Of a DNA stretch of 43,927 bases, positions 32,879 to 42,544 are shown one piece after another. A model generated the notes under the pieces. That model saw only the letters and a list, made by a program, of their open reading frames with translations, had not been told where the DNA came from and searched no databases. Numbering within the stretch: position 1 is the stretch's first letter; each line of letters begins with the position of its first letter. The translations under genes and the position numbers were made by a program. The DNA is from Rickettsia typhi (GTDB lineage Bacteria; Pseudomonadota; Alphaproteobacteria; Rickettsiales; UBA1997), in assembly GCA_945862455.1 (NCBI GenBank), contig CAMAXU010000015.1, forward strand, positions 1 through 43,927, in the 5' to 3' direction.

Positions 32879-34165
32879 TTAATAAAGAATTTTAATATCC
32901 GCACCACAGGCAATCAGCTTTTCAGCTAATCTTTCGTAACCTCTTTCAAGGTGATAAAGCCTGTTAATTACAGTTTCACCATCAGCAGCCAAACCAGCTA
33001 AAACCAATGAAACTGAAGCGCGCAGATCGGTTGCCATAACTTCGGCACCAGTTAATTTTTTTACACCTTTTACAACGGCTAAATTACCGTGAGATTCAAT
33101 ATTAGCGCCCATTCTCACCAATTCCATAACATGCATGAAACGGTTTTCAAAAATAGTTTCTTCAATTGTTGAAGCGCCATCAGCAACAGACATGAGTGAC
33201 ATGAATTGAGCTTGCATATCAGTTGCAAAACCAGGGAATGGATGAGTTGAAATACTGACTGGATGAATCACATCTGAAACCCGCGTAACTTCAACTTCGT
33301 AAGGATTTATTTGCACTAATTTTAATCCCGCTTTTTCCAACTCTTCTCTAAATCCACCAAGAATCCACATTTCAACGCCTTGTAAAATTAAGCGTCCTCC
33401 TGTGATTCCCGCTGCAACTGCATATGTTCCAGCTTCAATACGATCAGCAATAATTCTGTGACGCGCGGCATGAAGTTTATCAACGCCTTGAATTCTGATT
33501 TGCGGAGTTCCTGCACCTTGAATTTTAGCGCCCATTGCAGTTAAACATTTTGCCAGATCAATAATTTCAGGCTCGCAAGCCGCATTATTAATTACGGTTT
33601 CACCTTCAGCAAGAGTTGCCGCCATTAAAGTATTTTCAGTTGCGCCAACTGAAACTTTTTCAAAATTAATTTCTGCACCTTTCAAACGCCCATCAACCGA
33701 AGCATCAACATAACCGCCGGTTAATTCAATTTTAGCACCAAGTTTTTCCATGGCTTTCAAATGCAAATCTACTGGGCGAGTTCCAATTGCGCAGCCACCC
33801 GGAAGAGAAACTTTAGCTTTGCCTAGACGCGCCAAAAGTGGTCCTAAAATAAAAATCGAAGCGCGCATTTTACGCACAAGTTCGTAGGGAGCGACGGGAT
33901 TTGAAATATTTTTAGCATCAAAAATTACCGCGCGACCTTGATTGCCAAAATCTTTATCCATGCCGTCAAGCTGCACTTCAATTCCCAAATTAACCAAAAG
34001 ATTGGCCATTGTTGCAATGTCGGAAACATGAGGAACATTGGTTAAGGTAAGTTTTTCATCAGTGAGAATTGAAGCAACCATCAATGGCAATGCAGCATTT
34101 TTGGCACCAGCGATTTGCACTGAGCCATCAAGTTTTTTTCCACCACGAACTAGAAGTTTTTTCAT
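32879..34165 (-). CDS. murA: UDP-N-acetylglucosamine 1-carboxyvinyltransferase
   Basis: MurA transfers enolpyruvate from PEP to UDP-GlcNAc, the first committed step of peptidoglycan synthesis. The 428-residue product shows AGAKNAALPLMVAS near 20-32 (Lys-Asn of the PEP site), RASIFILGPLLAR, and the loop LPGGCAIGTRPVDLH with the catalytic Cys at 125. A Cys here, not Asp, predicts fosfomycin sensitivity. EAGTYAVAA and FPGFATDMQAQFM are also typical. It lies between pepA and secA with 13-bp gaps. Its presence fits with the recycling kinases elsewhere in the window: this organism keeps peptidoglycan. Confidence 0.97.
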   Translation of the reverse strand: MKKLLVRGGKKLDGSVQIAGAKNAALPLMVASILTDEKLTLTNVPHVSDIATMANLLVNLGIEVQLDGMDKDFGNQGRAVIFDAKNISNPVAPYELVRKMRASIFILGPLLARLGKAKVSLPGGCAIGTRPVDLHLKAMEKLGAKIELTGGYVDASVDGRLKGAEINFEKVSVGATENTLMAATLAEGETVINNAACEPEIIDLAKCLTAMGAKIQGAGTPQIRIQGVDKLHAARHRIIADRIEAGTYAVAAGITGGRLILQGVEMWILGGFREELEKAGLKLVQINPYEVEVTRVSDVIHPVSISTHPFPGFATDMQAQFMSLMSVADGASTIEETIFENRFMHVMELVRMGANIESHGNLAVVKGVKKLTGAEVMATDLRASVSLVLAGLAADGETVINRLYHLERGYERLAEKLIACGADIKILY

Positions 34166-34178
34166 TATATTTTATTAA

Positions 34179-35630
34179 TTATTTTTTCTCGTGCATTTTA
34201 ACCAATTGATCTAGCAAACGCAGTCCGTAACCAGTTGCGCCTTTCACCGCCAAAGCATCACCCTTTCCTTTCCAAGCCACACCCGCAATATCCAAATGTG
34301 CCCATTTAGTTTCACCAACAAAACGCTGCAAAAACTGCGCTGCTGTAGTGCTGCCAGCCCCTCTTCCGCTGCCGACATTTTTCATGTCTGCAATATCGGA
34401 GTTAATCATTTCATCATATTCCTCGCCCAAAGGAAGTCTCCAAGCGCGCTCGCCTGTAGATAATCCACAATTTTCAATTTGTTTAGCAAGTTCATCATCA
34501 TTAGAAAATAATCCGGCATAAACATCTGCCAAAGCTACAATAATTGCGCCGGTTAAAGTTGCTAAATTCACCATGAATTTTGGTTTGAATTTTGAATTGG
34601 TGTAATGAAGAGCATCCGCCAAAACCAATCTTCCTTCCGCGTCAGTATTGATTACTTCAATTGTTTGACCCGACATTGATTTAACAACATCACCTGGTTT
34701 TACCGCAGTTCCTGAAGGCATATTTTCAACTAATCCAATAACACCAACAACATTAACTTTGGCTTTTCTTTGTGCTAAATTTCTAAGCAATCCAACTACA
34801 ACCGCAGAGCCCGCCATGTCGGTTTTCATATCTTCCATATTGGCGGCCGGCTTGATTGAAATGCCACCTGTATCAAAAGTTACACCTTTGCCAACAAAGG
34901 CTAAAGGCTTGTCTTTTGCATTGCCACCATTCCATTTTATAACCACCAATTGTGATTCGCGCTCACTGCCTTGACCAACACAAAGAAGCGAACCCATGCC
35001 TAATTTTTTCATCGATGCTTCGCCTAGAACTTCAACTTCCAAACCATCTTTTTTCAAGGTTTTGCAAATTGCCGCATAGCTTTCTGGATTTAAAATATTT
35101 GATGGCTCTGAAACTAAATCACGAACAAAATAAATATTTTTTGCTAAAATTTCTAATTCCAAAAATTCTTTTTTAGCCTTAGCAATATCAGCAACGGCAA
35201 AGGTTAAAGATTCAATTTTTAACTCTTTTTCTTTCTTTTTATTTTCAAAATATTTGTTGAAACGATAATTTTGTAAAGTGGCGCCAAATGCCATTTTAGT
35301 TAAATCTTCGGCTGATTTTTTGCTGTCAAAAAACACTGTTCCATCTTTAATTTTTGCGCCATTTAAAAATGCCGCAATTCGCGATCCGATTTTTTGGAAA
35401 TTTTTTTCATCAAGTTTATCTTCAGCTCCAGCTCCTACGACAACAACGATTTTATCATCTAAAGTAACTATTGAAATCTGATTATTTTTACCCGTAAATT
35501 CAAAATTATCTTGAGCAAATTTAACCGGTTTTAAATTTGATTTTTTGGTTTGTTCTTCAGTTAAAACCAAAACAGCAACGGAATTTTTAACAGCAGAAAA
35601 ATCTGCCAATTTGGCAAAATTAATTTTCAT
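34179..35630 (-). CDS. pepA: Leucyl aminopeptidase (M17 family)
   Basis: The 483-residue product has a poorly conserved N-terminal domain and a clear M17 catalytic domain. VGKGVTFDTGGISIKPAANMEDMKTDMAGSA carries metal and catalytic Lys residues, and NTDAEGRLVLADAL is the M17 signature with the metal-binding Asp/Glu and the bicarbonate-binding Arg. RAWRLPLGEEYDEMINSDIADMKN follows. It releases N-terminal amino acids from peptides in the cytoplasm and is a hexameric two-metal enzyme. It is first in the minus-strand pepA-murA-secA-GNAT set. In some bacteria PepA also binds DNA; nothing here tells whether this one does. Confidence 0.96.
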   Translation of the reverse strand: MKINFAKLADFSAVKNSVAVLVLTEEQTKKSNLKPVKFAQDNFEFTGKNNQISIVTLDDKIVVVVGAGAEDKLDEKNFQKIGSRIAAFLNGAKIKDGTVFFDSKKSAEDLTKMAFGATLQNYRFNKYFENKKKEKELKIESLTFAVADIAKAKKEFLELEILAKNIYFVRDLVSEPSNILNPESYAAICKTLKKDGLEVEVLGEASMKKLGMGSLLCVGQGSERESQLVVIKWNGGNAKDKPLAFVGKGVTFDTGGISIKPAANMEDMKTDMAGSAVVVGLLRNLAQRKAKVNVVGVIGLVENMPSGTAVKPGDVVKSMSGQTIEVINTDAEGRLVLADALHYTNSKFKPKFMVNLATLTGAIIVALADVYAGLFSNDDELAKQIENCGLSTGERAWRLPLGEEYDEMINSDIADMKNVGSGRGAGSTTAAQFLQRFVGETKWAHLDIAGVAWKGKGDALAVKGATGYGLRLLDQLVKMHEKK

Positions 35631-35733
35631 AGAAATGATTTTTAATTGAGAGAAAAGTTCTAACGAAGATGAAGCAATTTAAAAACGAAGCACAATTTTG
35701 CAATTACCAATTGTCGAAGACAAAAACTATATG

Positions 35734-35797
35734 AATAAAATTTATTGCGGATGCGCGGCTTTATGATGCGCGTAGCAATTCAAATAAAACTAAATTC
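35734..35797 (+). repeat. Dispersed ~65-bp palindromic repeat, copy 2
   Basis: The segment matches the minus strand of 2137-2203: TTATTGCGGATGCGC, a short interior with TTTAT, a second GATGCGC-like arm, then AGCAATTCAAATAAAACTAAATT. It lies 28 bp before the start of the TauE/SafE-like gene, in the 195-bp gap between divergent pepA and that gene. It could affect the leader of the cco operon transcript. Confidence 0.65.
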
Positions 35798-35825
35798 AAA
35801 TGAAGTTTGAATTTAACCAAACATT

Positions 35826-36545
35826 ATGAATGATTACACTTTAATATTCTCATTAATCAGCCTCGGATTTTTTGGCGGTTTTACTCATTGCATTGGAATG
35901 TGCGGACCTTTCGTTTTAACTCAGGTCGGCAATCGCCTAAAAAAAACTTCGCTAGAAAATTTTACTGCTTTTCAAAGATTAAAAAATTTAGCGCTGCTGC
36001 CTTATCATTTGGGACGCATTACAACTTATTCGATCATCGGATTTTTCTGCTCATTTTTAACCAAAAATATTCAGGATTTTATCGGCTTCAAGATTTTATC
36101 GGCTTTGTTTTTATTTGGCGCTTCCATAATTTTCCTAAATTTTTTCTTAAATAATAAACTCATCTCAAGCATGATTTTCAAGAAAATTCGTTTGCCATTT
36201 AAATCAAAAATTCTAAAAAATGCCCCTTATTTTTTTGCCAAAAAAACCTCCATTTTATTTCAGAATCCGCAAGGCTTCAAAGGCTATATTCTTGGCGTGG
36301 TTTTAGGTTTCATTCCATGCGGTCTTTTATATGCCGCTTTTTTGGTTGCAGCTGCAATCACAAATCCGCTTTTAGCCGCAATTGGAATGTTATTTTTTGG
36401 CATCAGCACATTTCCGTCGCTGTTTTTAACAGCTTTAGGTGGTAATGTTTTTACAAAAATTCCAGAATTTAAATTTATTGCTAAAGCTTTGATTTTGCTT
36501 AACGCGATCATGCTTTTTTTAATGGCGATAAAACTAATTTTTTAA
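35826..36545 (+). CDS. TauE/SafE-DsbD-like membrane protein of the cco region
   Basis: The 239-residue product is a polytopic membrane protein with two copies of a Cys-containing signature: [17 protein letters not shown] at residues 14-30 (Cys22, Cys26) and [20 protein letters not shown] near 160-178. This is the COG2836/PF13386 family related to the transmembrane part of DsbD. Family members often sit next to cbb3 oxidase genes and are suspected of helping with copper or thiol chemistry during assembly. Here it starts 16 bp before ccoN, which supports that role. It is not a characterised sulfite exporter despite the family name. Confidence 0.85.
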   Translation: MNDYTLIFSLISLGFFGGFTHCIGMCGPFVLTQVGNRLKKTSLENFTAFQRLKNLALLPYHLGRITTYSIIGFFCSFLTKNIQDFIGFKILSALFLFGASIIFLNFFLNNKLISSMIFKKIRLPFKSKILKNAPYFFAKKTSILFQNPQGFKGYILGVVLGFIPCGLLYAAFLVAAAITNPLLAAIGMLFFGISTFPSLFLTALGGNVFTKIPEFKFIAKALILLNAIMLFLMAIKLIF

Positions 36546-36561
36546 AAAAACATTTAACAAA

Positions 36562-37974
36562 ATGGCAACAACTCACGCTAGTCAGGAACCTATTTCTTAC
36601 GATTACAACATCTTAAAATTTTTCACCATCGCCGCAACTTTTTGGGGAATCTTTGGTTTTACAGTTGGAGTTTACATCGCTTTTGAACTTGCTTTTCCGG
36701 TGCTAAATTTGGGAGTAGAATGGTTGAGCTTTGGTCGTTTACGCCCACTTCACACTTCTGCTGTAATTTTCGCTTTTGGTGGAAATGTTCTTTTCGCCAC
36801 CAGTTTTTTCGTTGTTCAACGCACTTGTCAGACCAAACTTTGGGGACATAAAAATTTACATAAATTTATATTCTGGGGCTATCAATTATTCATTTTAATG
36901 GCGGCATTCGGATATCTTAACGGCGTAACTCAAGCCAAAGAATATGCTGAGCCAGAATGGTATGCTGATTTATGGCTTCTTATAGTTTGGGTTTGCTATT
37001 TTTTAGTTTTTGTCATGACTATAAAAAACCGTCGCGAACCCCATATTTATGTAGCAAACTGGTTTTACCTAGCGTTCATTGTCACAGTTGCCATACTTCA
37101 TATTGTAAATAATTTATCGATTCCTCTACGCATTGATTCAGCTCATAGCTATCCTATTTTTGGTGGCGTTCAAAGTGCCATGATTCAATGGTGGTATGGT
37201 CATAATGCAGTTGGATTTTTTCTAACTGCCGGCTTTATTGGAATTATGTATTACTTCGTTCCAAAACGCGCCGAACGCCCTGTTTATTCTTACAGACTTT
37301 CCATCCTGCATTTTTGGTCTTTAATTTTTATATATATTTGGGCGGGACCGCATCATTTGCATTACACGTCACTTCCTGATTGGGTACAAACTTTAGGCAT
37401 GACTTTTTCAATTATGCTTTGGATGCCTTCTTGGGGCGGCATGATTAATGGTATTATGACTTTGTCCGGCGCTTGGGACAAACTGCGTACCGATCCAGTT
37501 TTGCGCTTCTTAATTACCGCCGTTGCGTTTTACGGAATGAGCACTTTCGAAGGTCCGTTAATGGCTATCAAAACTGTAAACTCACTTTCACATTACACCG
37601 ATTGGACAATCGCTCACGTTCATTCCGGTGCTTTAGGCTGGGTTGCATTAATCAGCTTTGGCGCACTTTATCACATGGTTCCAATTCTGTGGGGCAAGAA
37701 AGATCTTTATTCAATAAAGTTAGTGTCAACTCACTTCTGGCTTGCCTCAATTGGCATTGTTTTATATGTTTCTGCAATGTGGATTTCCGGCATCGCGCAA
37801 GGCTTGATGTGGCGCTCTTACGACGAAATGGGTTTCTTACAATATTCCTTCGTCGAAACTTTAAAAACCTTACATCCACTTTACATAACTCGTGCTTTGG
37901 GCGGACTTTTCTTTTTAATCGGCGGATGTTTGATGGCATGGAATTTTTATAAAACTATTAAAATGAAACGTTAA
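36562..37974 (+). CDS. ccoN: cbb3-type cytochrome c oxidase subunit I
   Basis: The 470-residue product is the catalytic subunit, with low-spin heme b, heme b3 and CuB. It has about twelve membrane helices. The low-spin heme ligand lies in [30 protein letters not shown] and [15 protein letters not shown] hold CuB ligands and the cbb3-specific Tyr/His pattern. [32 protein letters not shown] supplies the remaining heme His residues. The first residues are short and polar. Subunit II does not follow directly: a restriction-modification pair starts 8 bp downstream and ccoO comes only at 39835. Confidence 0.97.
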   Translation: MATTHASQEPISYDYNILKFFTIAATFWGIFGFTVGVYIAFELAFPVLNLGVEWLSFGRLRPLHTSAVIFAFGGNVLFATSFFVVQRTCQTKLWGHKNLHKFIFWGYQLFILMAAFGYLNGVTQAKEYAEPEWYADLWLLIVWVCYFLVFVMTIKNRREPHIYVANWFYLAFIVTVAILHIVNNLSIPLRIDSAHSYPIFGGVQSAMIQWWYGHNAVGFFLTAGFIGIMYYFVPKRAERPVYSYRLSILHFWSLIFIYIWAGPHHLHYTSLPDWVQTLGMTFSIMLWMPSWGGMINGIMTLSGAWDKLRTDPVLRFLITAVAFYGMSTFEGPLMAIKTVNSLSHYTDWTIAHVHSGALGWVALISFGALYHMVPILWGKKDLYSIKLVSTHFWLASIGIVLYVSAMWISGIAQGLMWRSYDEMGFLQYSFVETLKTLHPLYITRALGGLFFLIGGCLMAWNFYKTIKMKR

Positions 37975-37982
37975 AAAATTCC

Positions 37983-38837
37983 ATGACTACAAACCTACTA
38001 ATCGCAATTAAAAACATTGTCGAAAGTCCTTTGTCAAATATAGTTTATCATAATAATTCTTCCAACAGAGCCAATCTTGCGGGAGATTCATTAGAACTTT
38101 ATATCAAAGACGTTTTCTGCAACTCACTTCAAACAGAAACCACCGCTGAAAAAAATAAAATTTTTTCACAAAATTTTTCCTACATTGGCAACCAAAATAA
38201 TCCGCCAGATTTAATCATCAGAAATGGTGATGCGATAGAAATTAAAAAAATCGAAAATCTAAATTCTGCAATCGCGCTCAACAGCTCTTATCCAAAAGCA
38301 AAATTACACGCGGATAGTCCGATGATTACAAAAAGCTGCAGAGAATGCGAAGATTGGCGAGAGAAAGATATTCTTTATGTAATTGGAGTTGTTGCAAAAG
38401 AAAATATTCTAAAATCGCTGTGGTTTGTTTATGGAGATTGTTATGCCGCCGAAAAAGAAATTTATGAAAAAATAAAAAACACAATATCTGAAGGCTTGGA
38501 AGAGTTGCCAAATCTTGAACTTGCACAAACAAATGAATTGGGTCGAGTCAATAAAGTTGATCCTCTTGGGATAACTTGTTTACGCATTCGTGGAATGTGG
38601 CATATTGATAATCCAAATCGAGTTTTTGATTATCTAACAAAAAATTCTGAAGATGAATTTTCCTTAAATGCCGTACTCTTAAGAAGTAAATATGATTCAT
38701 TTCCAGTTGAAGATAGAAAAGCTTTAGAAAATTTAAAAAATACAAATTTTTCTATTTCAAACATTAACATCAAATCTCCCAACAACCCTGCCAATTTATT
38801 AGATGCAGTTCTAATTTCTTTTGGGAGAAAAATATGA
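37983..38837 (+). CDS. NgoPII-like type II restriction endonuclease
   Basis: The 284-residue product matches the NgoPII family of type II enzymes (recognition GGCC in the type member). A PD-(D/E)xK core is visible: [18 protein letters not shown] with Asp76, Glu86 and Lys88. [14 protein letters not shown] near residue 32 and the region [19 protein letters not shown] are further family-like segments. Specificity here is inferred, not shown. It starts 8 bp after ccoN and its stop overlaps the methyltransferase start as ATGA. No ribosome binding site is obvious before it. It lies inside the cbb3 oxidase gene set. Confidence 0.82.
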   Translation: MTTNLLIAIKNIVESPLSNIVYHNNSSNRANLAGDSLELYIKDVFCNSLQTETTAEKNKIFSQNFSYIGNQNNPPDLIIRNGDAIEIKKIENLNSAIALNSSYPKAKLHADSPMITKSCRECEDWREKDILYVIGVVAKENILKSLWFVYGDCYAAEKEIYEKIKNTISEGLEELPNLELAQTNELGRVNKVDPLGITCLRIRGMWHIDNPNRVFDYLTKNSEDEFSLNAVLLRSKYDSFPVEDRKALENLKNTNFSISNINIKSPNNPANLLDAVLISFGRKI

Positions 38838-39826
38838 AAATAATCTCACTATTTTCAGGAGCTGGTGGCTTAGATAAAGGCTTTAAAAAAGCCGGATTTA
38901 ACACAATTTGGGCGAATGAATATGACTCAACAATTTGGGACACTTTCGAACATAATTTTCCAAACACCAAGTTAGAGAAAAAAAGCATCACCAAAGTTCT
39001 TTCCAACGAAGTTCCTAATTGCGATGGAATAATTGGCGGGCCGCCATGTCAAAGCTGGAGCGAAGCTGGAGCTGGTCGCGGTATTGAAGATAAAAGAGGT
39101 CAGCTTTTTTACGACTATATCAGAATTTTAAATGAAAAAAAGCCTAAATTTTTTCTTGCTGAAAATGTTTCGGGAATTTTGCATCCAAAACACCAAGATG
39201 CTTTTCTAAATATTCTAAAAGAATTTAAAAATGCTGGCTACGAGGTTTCTTCAAAACTTTTAAATGCTAATGATTTTGATGTACCGCAAGATCGACTTCG
39301 CCTCATCATTGTTGGCTATCGCTTAGATTTGGATAAAAAATTTGAATTCCCAAATCCACAAAAAAATAAGTTGGTTTTGAAAGATGCAATTAGCGATTTG
39401 GGCTTAGCAAAGCATGCGCAAGAAGGTAATAAAACAAATGAGGGTGATTTAGAAATTTCAAATCACGAATATATGAATGGTGGATTTTCTACAATTTACA
39501 TGTCGCGAAATCGCGTGCGCTCTTGGGATGAACCTTCTTTTACAATTCAAGCTGGTGGAAGGCATGCGCCACTTCATCCGCAAGCTCCAAAAATGCAATT
39601 TGTTGAGCAAAATAAAAGAATTTTTGTGCCGAATAAAGAACATCTTTATCGCCGTTTGTCAGTTCGCGAATGCGCCAGAATACAAACTTTTCCCGATGAT
39701 TTTATTTTTAAGTATAAAAATATTGCCGATGGTTATAAAATGATTGGCAACGCCGTTCCAGTTAATTTAGCTTATCATTTAGCAAATAAAATTTTTAACG
39801 ATTTGAATCAATCTCTAAACCAATAA
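38834..39826 (+). CDS. DNA (cytosine-5) methyltransferase of the NgoPII-like system
   Basis: The 330-residue product carries the C5-methylase motifs in order: [19 protein letters not shown] (5-22), [18 protein letters not shown] with the catalytic Cys72, VI ENV (110-112), [12 protein letters not shown] (151-158), [19 protein letters not shown] and [17 protein letters not shown]. The target-recognition region between VIII and IX is present, so the enzyme looks intact. GGGAG at 38823-38827 is a good ribosome binding site. It protects the host from the upstream nuclease. Its stop is 8 bp before ccoO. Confidence 0.94.
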   Translation: MKIISLFSGAGGLDKGFKKAGFNTIWANEYDSTIWDTFEHNFPNTKLEKKSITKVLSNEVPNCDGIIGGPPCQSWSEAGAGRGIEDKRGQLFYDYIRILNEKKPKFFLAENVSGILHPKHQDAFLNILKEFKNAGYEVSSKLLNANDFDVPQDRLRLIIVGYRLDLDKKFEFPNPQKNKLVLKDAISDLGLAKHAQEGNKTNEGDLEISNHEYMNGGFSTIYMSRNRVRSWDEPSFTIQAGGRHAPLHPQAPKMQFVEQNKRIFVPNKEHLYRRLSVRECARIQTFPDDFIFKYKNIADGYKMIGNAVPVNLAYHLANKIFNDLNQSLNQ

Positions 39827-39834
39827 AAATAAAA

Positions 39835-40575
39835 ATGTTTAATCACGACAAAATTGAGCGTAACTCGATTCTGCTTTTAATCCTTACAGTTATTGTTATT
39901 TCAATTGGCGGTCTTGTTGAGATTGCGCCATTATTTCGCATGGAAACTACCATCGAAAAAGTTGAAGGCATGCGACCATATACGCCGCTTGAGCTGCTGG
40001 GTTCTAAAATCTATAAACGCGAAGGCTGTTATGGTTGCCACTCGCAACAAGTTCGTGTTTTGCGCGATGAAGTTGAGCGTTATGGACACTACTCTTTAGC
40101 TGCTGAAAGCATGTATGATTTCCCTTTCCAATGGGGCTCAAAAAGAACTGGACCTGATTTGGCAAGACTTGGTGGCAAATATTCAGACCAATGGCATGTG
40201 CGTCATTTACTCAATCCGCGCGATGTAGTTCCAGAATCAATAATGCCAACTTATCCATTTTTAGTTGAACGCGATGCTCAAATTTCTGGCATTTCTGACG
40301 ACATGGAAGTTTTGCGCAAACTTGGCGTTCCATACACTGACGAAATGATCCAAAATGCCACGTCCGACGCGGTTATTCAGGCTTCCAATGAAAGAGAAGC
40401 CGAAGGTTTGCAAAAGCGTTATGGCGGCAAAGTTAACGTTCATGATTTTGACGGCAATTCAAGCCGCATTTCTGAAATGGATGCTTTAGTTGCTTATTTA
40501 CAGGTTTTGGGAAGCTTTGTTGATTTTGCAAAATATGAGCCAATCAACTTAAAAAAAGATGAGGTAAAAAAATGA
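39835..40575 (+). CDS. ccoO: cbb3-type cytochrome c oxidase subunit II
   Basis: The 246-residue mono-heme c-type subunit has one N-terminal membrane anchor ([23 protein letters not shown]) and a periplasmic domain with the heme site CYGCH (65-69) in [52 protein letters not shown] supplies the distal Met. [13 protein letters not shown] is the typical C-terminal block. The stop overlaps the ccoQ start (ATGA). It is separated from ccoN by the restriction-modification genes, so its expression must read through or start within them. Confidence 0.97.
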   Translation: MFNHDKIERNSILLLILTVIVISIGGLVEIAPLFRMETTIEKVEGMRPYTPLELLGSKIYKREGCYGCHSQQVRVLRDEVERYGHYSLAAESMYDFPFQWGSKRTGPDLARLGGKYSDQWHVRHLLNPRDVVPESIMPTYPFLVERDAQISGISDDMEVLRKLGVPYTDEMIQNATSDAVIQASNEREAEGLQKRYGGKVNVHDFDGNSSRISEMDALVAYLQVLGSFVDFAKYEPINLKKDEVKK

Positions 40576-40721
40576 TAGATTCTTTCGTTCATTATGCGCC
40601 AACCGTTGCGACCATTTTTTTCTTTTTAACTTTCTGCTATATAATTTACGCGGTTTTCAAAAAAGGCACAAAAAAGAAATTCGATAAATATTCAAAAATT
40701 CCCCTAAAGGACAAAGACTAG
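40572..40721 (+). CDS. ccoQ: cbb3 oxidase small subunit CcoQ
   Basis: A 49-residue frame starts at the ATG overlapping the ccoO stop and ends 5 bp before ccoP. It encodes a single membrane helix ([19 protein letters not shown]) followed by a basic-rich tail ([12 protein letters not shown]). Size, topology and position between ccoO and ccoP identify CcoQ, which helps stabilise the complex. Confidence 0.9.
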   Translation: MIDSFVHYAPTVATIFFFLTFCYIIYAVFKKGTKKKFDKYSKIPLKDKD

Positions 40722-40726
40722 AGAAC

Positions 40727-41617
40727 ATGACTGAACACAATAAAACTCCAATCAATCCCGCAACCAAAGAATTAAAAAGCGGGAAAAATCCAAAAACCAC
40801 GGGACATAAGTGGGATGGAATTTCAGAGTATGATATTCCAGCTCCACGTTGGTGGCTTATAGTATGGGTGATTTGTATTATCTGGTCTTTTATTTATTGG
40901 GTTTTTTATCCAACTTGGCCAATTTTTGGCGGCAACACTAAAGGTTCTCTAAATTGGTCCACAGCCTCAGAATTAGCTGAGTCGCAAAAAGAAGTTTCAG
41001 CGCAAAGAAGTGTGTTGATTGAAAAAATTTCTAAATCTGATTTTGATCAAATTCAAAAAGATCCTGAATTAATGGAATTTGCCCTGAATGGTGGTCGCGC
41101 TGCTTTCAAAGAAAACTGCGCCGGTTGTCACGGCACTGGCGCGCAAGGTGGAAAAGGATTTCCGAATTTAAACGATGACGATTGGCTTTGGGGTGGAAAA
41201 ATCACTGATATTTATCAAACTCTTCATTATGGCATTCGTTCCTCACATGATAAAACTCGCTTGAGTCAAATGCCTTCTTTTGGTGTTGATAAGATTTTAA
41301 ATAAAGAAGAAGTGGCAAATGTAGCGGAATATGTGATGTCACTTTCCGATAAATCTTTGAGCAATAAAAAAGGTGAAGAAATTTTCGAAGCTAATTGCGT
41401 TGCTTGCCACAAAGCTGGCGGCATTGGAAACCGCGAAGTCGGCGCGCCGAATTTATCTGATGCAATTTGGCTATATGGCGGCAAAAAAGAAGATATAGTT
41501 TTCACAGTTACTTACTCTCGTTATGGCGTAATGCCTTATTGGATTGGCAGATTGGATGATACTACGATTAAGCAATTGGCATTGTATGTACATTCACTTG
41601 GTGGTGGCGAGAAGTAA
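40727..41617 (+). CDS. ccoP: cbb3-type cytochrome c oxidase subunit III (diheme)
   Basis: The 296-residue product has a cytoplasmic N-terminus with DGISEYDIPAPRWWL, one membrane helix (about 43-63) and two cytochrome c domains with CAGCH at 131-135 and CVACH at 224-228. GGKGFPNLNDDDWLWGG and AGGIGNREVGAPNLSDAIWLYGG are the repeated segments after the heme sites, and MPSF and MPYW supply the axial Met residues. It receives electrons from soluble or membrane cytochrome c. ccoG, ccoH, ccoI and ccoS are not next to it; holB follows. Confidence 0.97.
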   Translation: MTEHNKTPINPATKELKSGKNPKTTGHKWDGISEYDIPAPRWWLIVWVICIIWSFIYWVFYPTWPIFGGNTKGSLNWSTASELAESQKEVSAQRSVLIEKISKSDFDQIQKDPELMEFALNGGRAAFKENCAGCHGTGAQGGKGFPNLNDDDWLWGGKITDIYQTLHYGIRSSHDKTRLSQMPSFGVDKILNKEEVANVAEYVMSLSDKSLSNKKGEEIFEANCVACHKAGGIGNREVGAPNLSDAIWLYGGKKEDIVFTVTYSRYGVMPYWIGRLDDTTIKQLALYVHSLGGGEK

Positions 41618-41641
41618 GAATCTGACCTTTTAATAAACTAA

Positions 41642-42544
41642 ATGCTAATCGGCTTCAACCAAACAAAATCAGCACTTCTCAAATCCTATCAAACCCAAAA
41701 ACTTCATCACGCGATTTTATTGCATGGCAAAAAAGGTATTGGTAAAGCTAGTTTTGCTGCTGAACTTGCTAAGGAAATTCTAGGAAAATCTGCCCTCTAT
41801 CCCGATTTATTATTAATTGAAAAAGAAGTAGAAAAAAAAGAAATTACTGTCGATAAAATTAGAAAAATCGCTGACTTTTCTAATCAAACTTCTGCAATTT
41901 CTGCTGATAAATTTATATTAATCGACTCAGCTTGCGAGCTTAATAAATCTGCTTCTAACGCCCTTTTAAAAATCCTCGAAGAACCACGTCCAAATAATTT
42001 TCTGATTTTAATTTCGCATAATTTAAACCGCGTTTTACCAACAATTCGTTCACGCTGCCAAATTGTAAAAATTCCCGATTTATCTTTGCGTGATTTCAGC
42101 GAAATTTTGCACCAAAATAACCTACAATTTCCTCCGAAAGATTTACAATTTTTATCCGAAATTTTCGATAACTCTCCCGCTGAAGCAATTACGCTGGGAT
42201 TAGAGCTAACAAGGTTTTACGAGCTTTTTTTAAGATCACTTTACAATAAAAAAATTTCGGAAGAATTGCTAAAAAAAATCTCGGATAAAAATTTTTCTTT
42301 CACAATTTTTGAAAAATCTTTTGAGTTTTTTATCAGCCGTTTATTAAAAAGACTTAACGCCGCTCTAGATAATTTTTATTTTGACGAAGAAAAAGTTTTT
42401 CTAAATCTCATTCAAAAATACTCTGCGCAAAAAATTTTCATTATTGGTGATGAAGCCTTGAATCTATTGCGAAGAACAACGCAATTAAGTCTCGATAAAA
42501 AGCTGAGTTTTATTAATATTTTTAATCAGGTTTGTTACGAATGA
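41642..42544 (+). CDS. holB: DNA polymerase III subunit delta'
   Basis: The 300-residue product is a clamp-loader subunit. Family segments are the P-loop LLHGKKGIGKASFAAELAKEIL, KITVDKIRKI-like EITVDKIRKIADF, LIDSACELNKSASNALLKILEEPRPNNFLILISHNLNRVLPTIRSRCQIV with the SRC motif, and a divergent helical C-terminus. No zinc-binding Cys cluster is seen after the P-loop. The stop codon overlaps the anmK start as ATGA. In alphaproteobacteria holB is often beside tmk, which is absent here. Confidence 0.93.
   Translation: MLIGFNQTKSALLKSYQTQKLHHAILLHGKKGIGKASFAAELAKEILGKSALYPDLLLIEKEVEKKEITVDKIRKIADFSNQTSAISADKFILIDSACELNKSASNALLKILEEPRPNNFLILISHNLNRVLPTIRSRCQIVKIPDLSLRDFSEILHQNNLQFPPKDLQFLSEIFDNSPAEAITLGLELTRFYELFLRSLYNKKISEELLKKISDKNFSFTIFEKSFEFFISRLLKRLNAALDNFYFDEEKVFLNLIQKYSAQKIFIIGDEALNLLRRTTQLSLDKKLSFINIFNQVCYE

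Noticed and set aside
37473-37952. 159-codon open frame in another frame of ccoN
   Set aside because: Overlaps the well-conserved 3' part of ccoN; its Arg/Cys/Phe-rich translation resembles no family.
37983-39826. Avoidance of GGCC as proof of the methyltransferase specificity
   Set aside because: GGCC still occurs, for example at 12463, 24093 and 29085. Without genome-wide counts nothing can be concluded.
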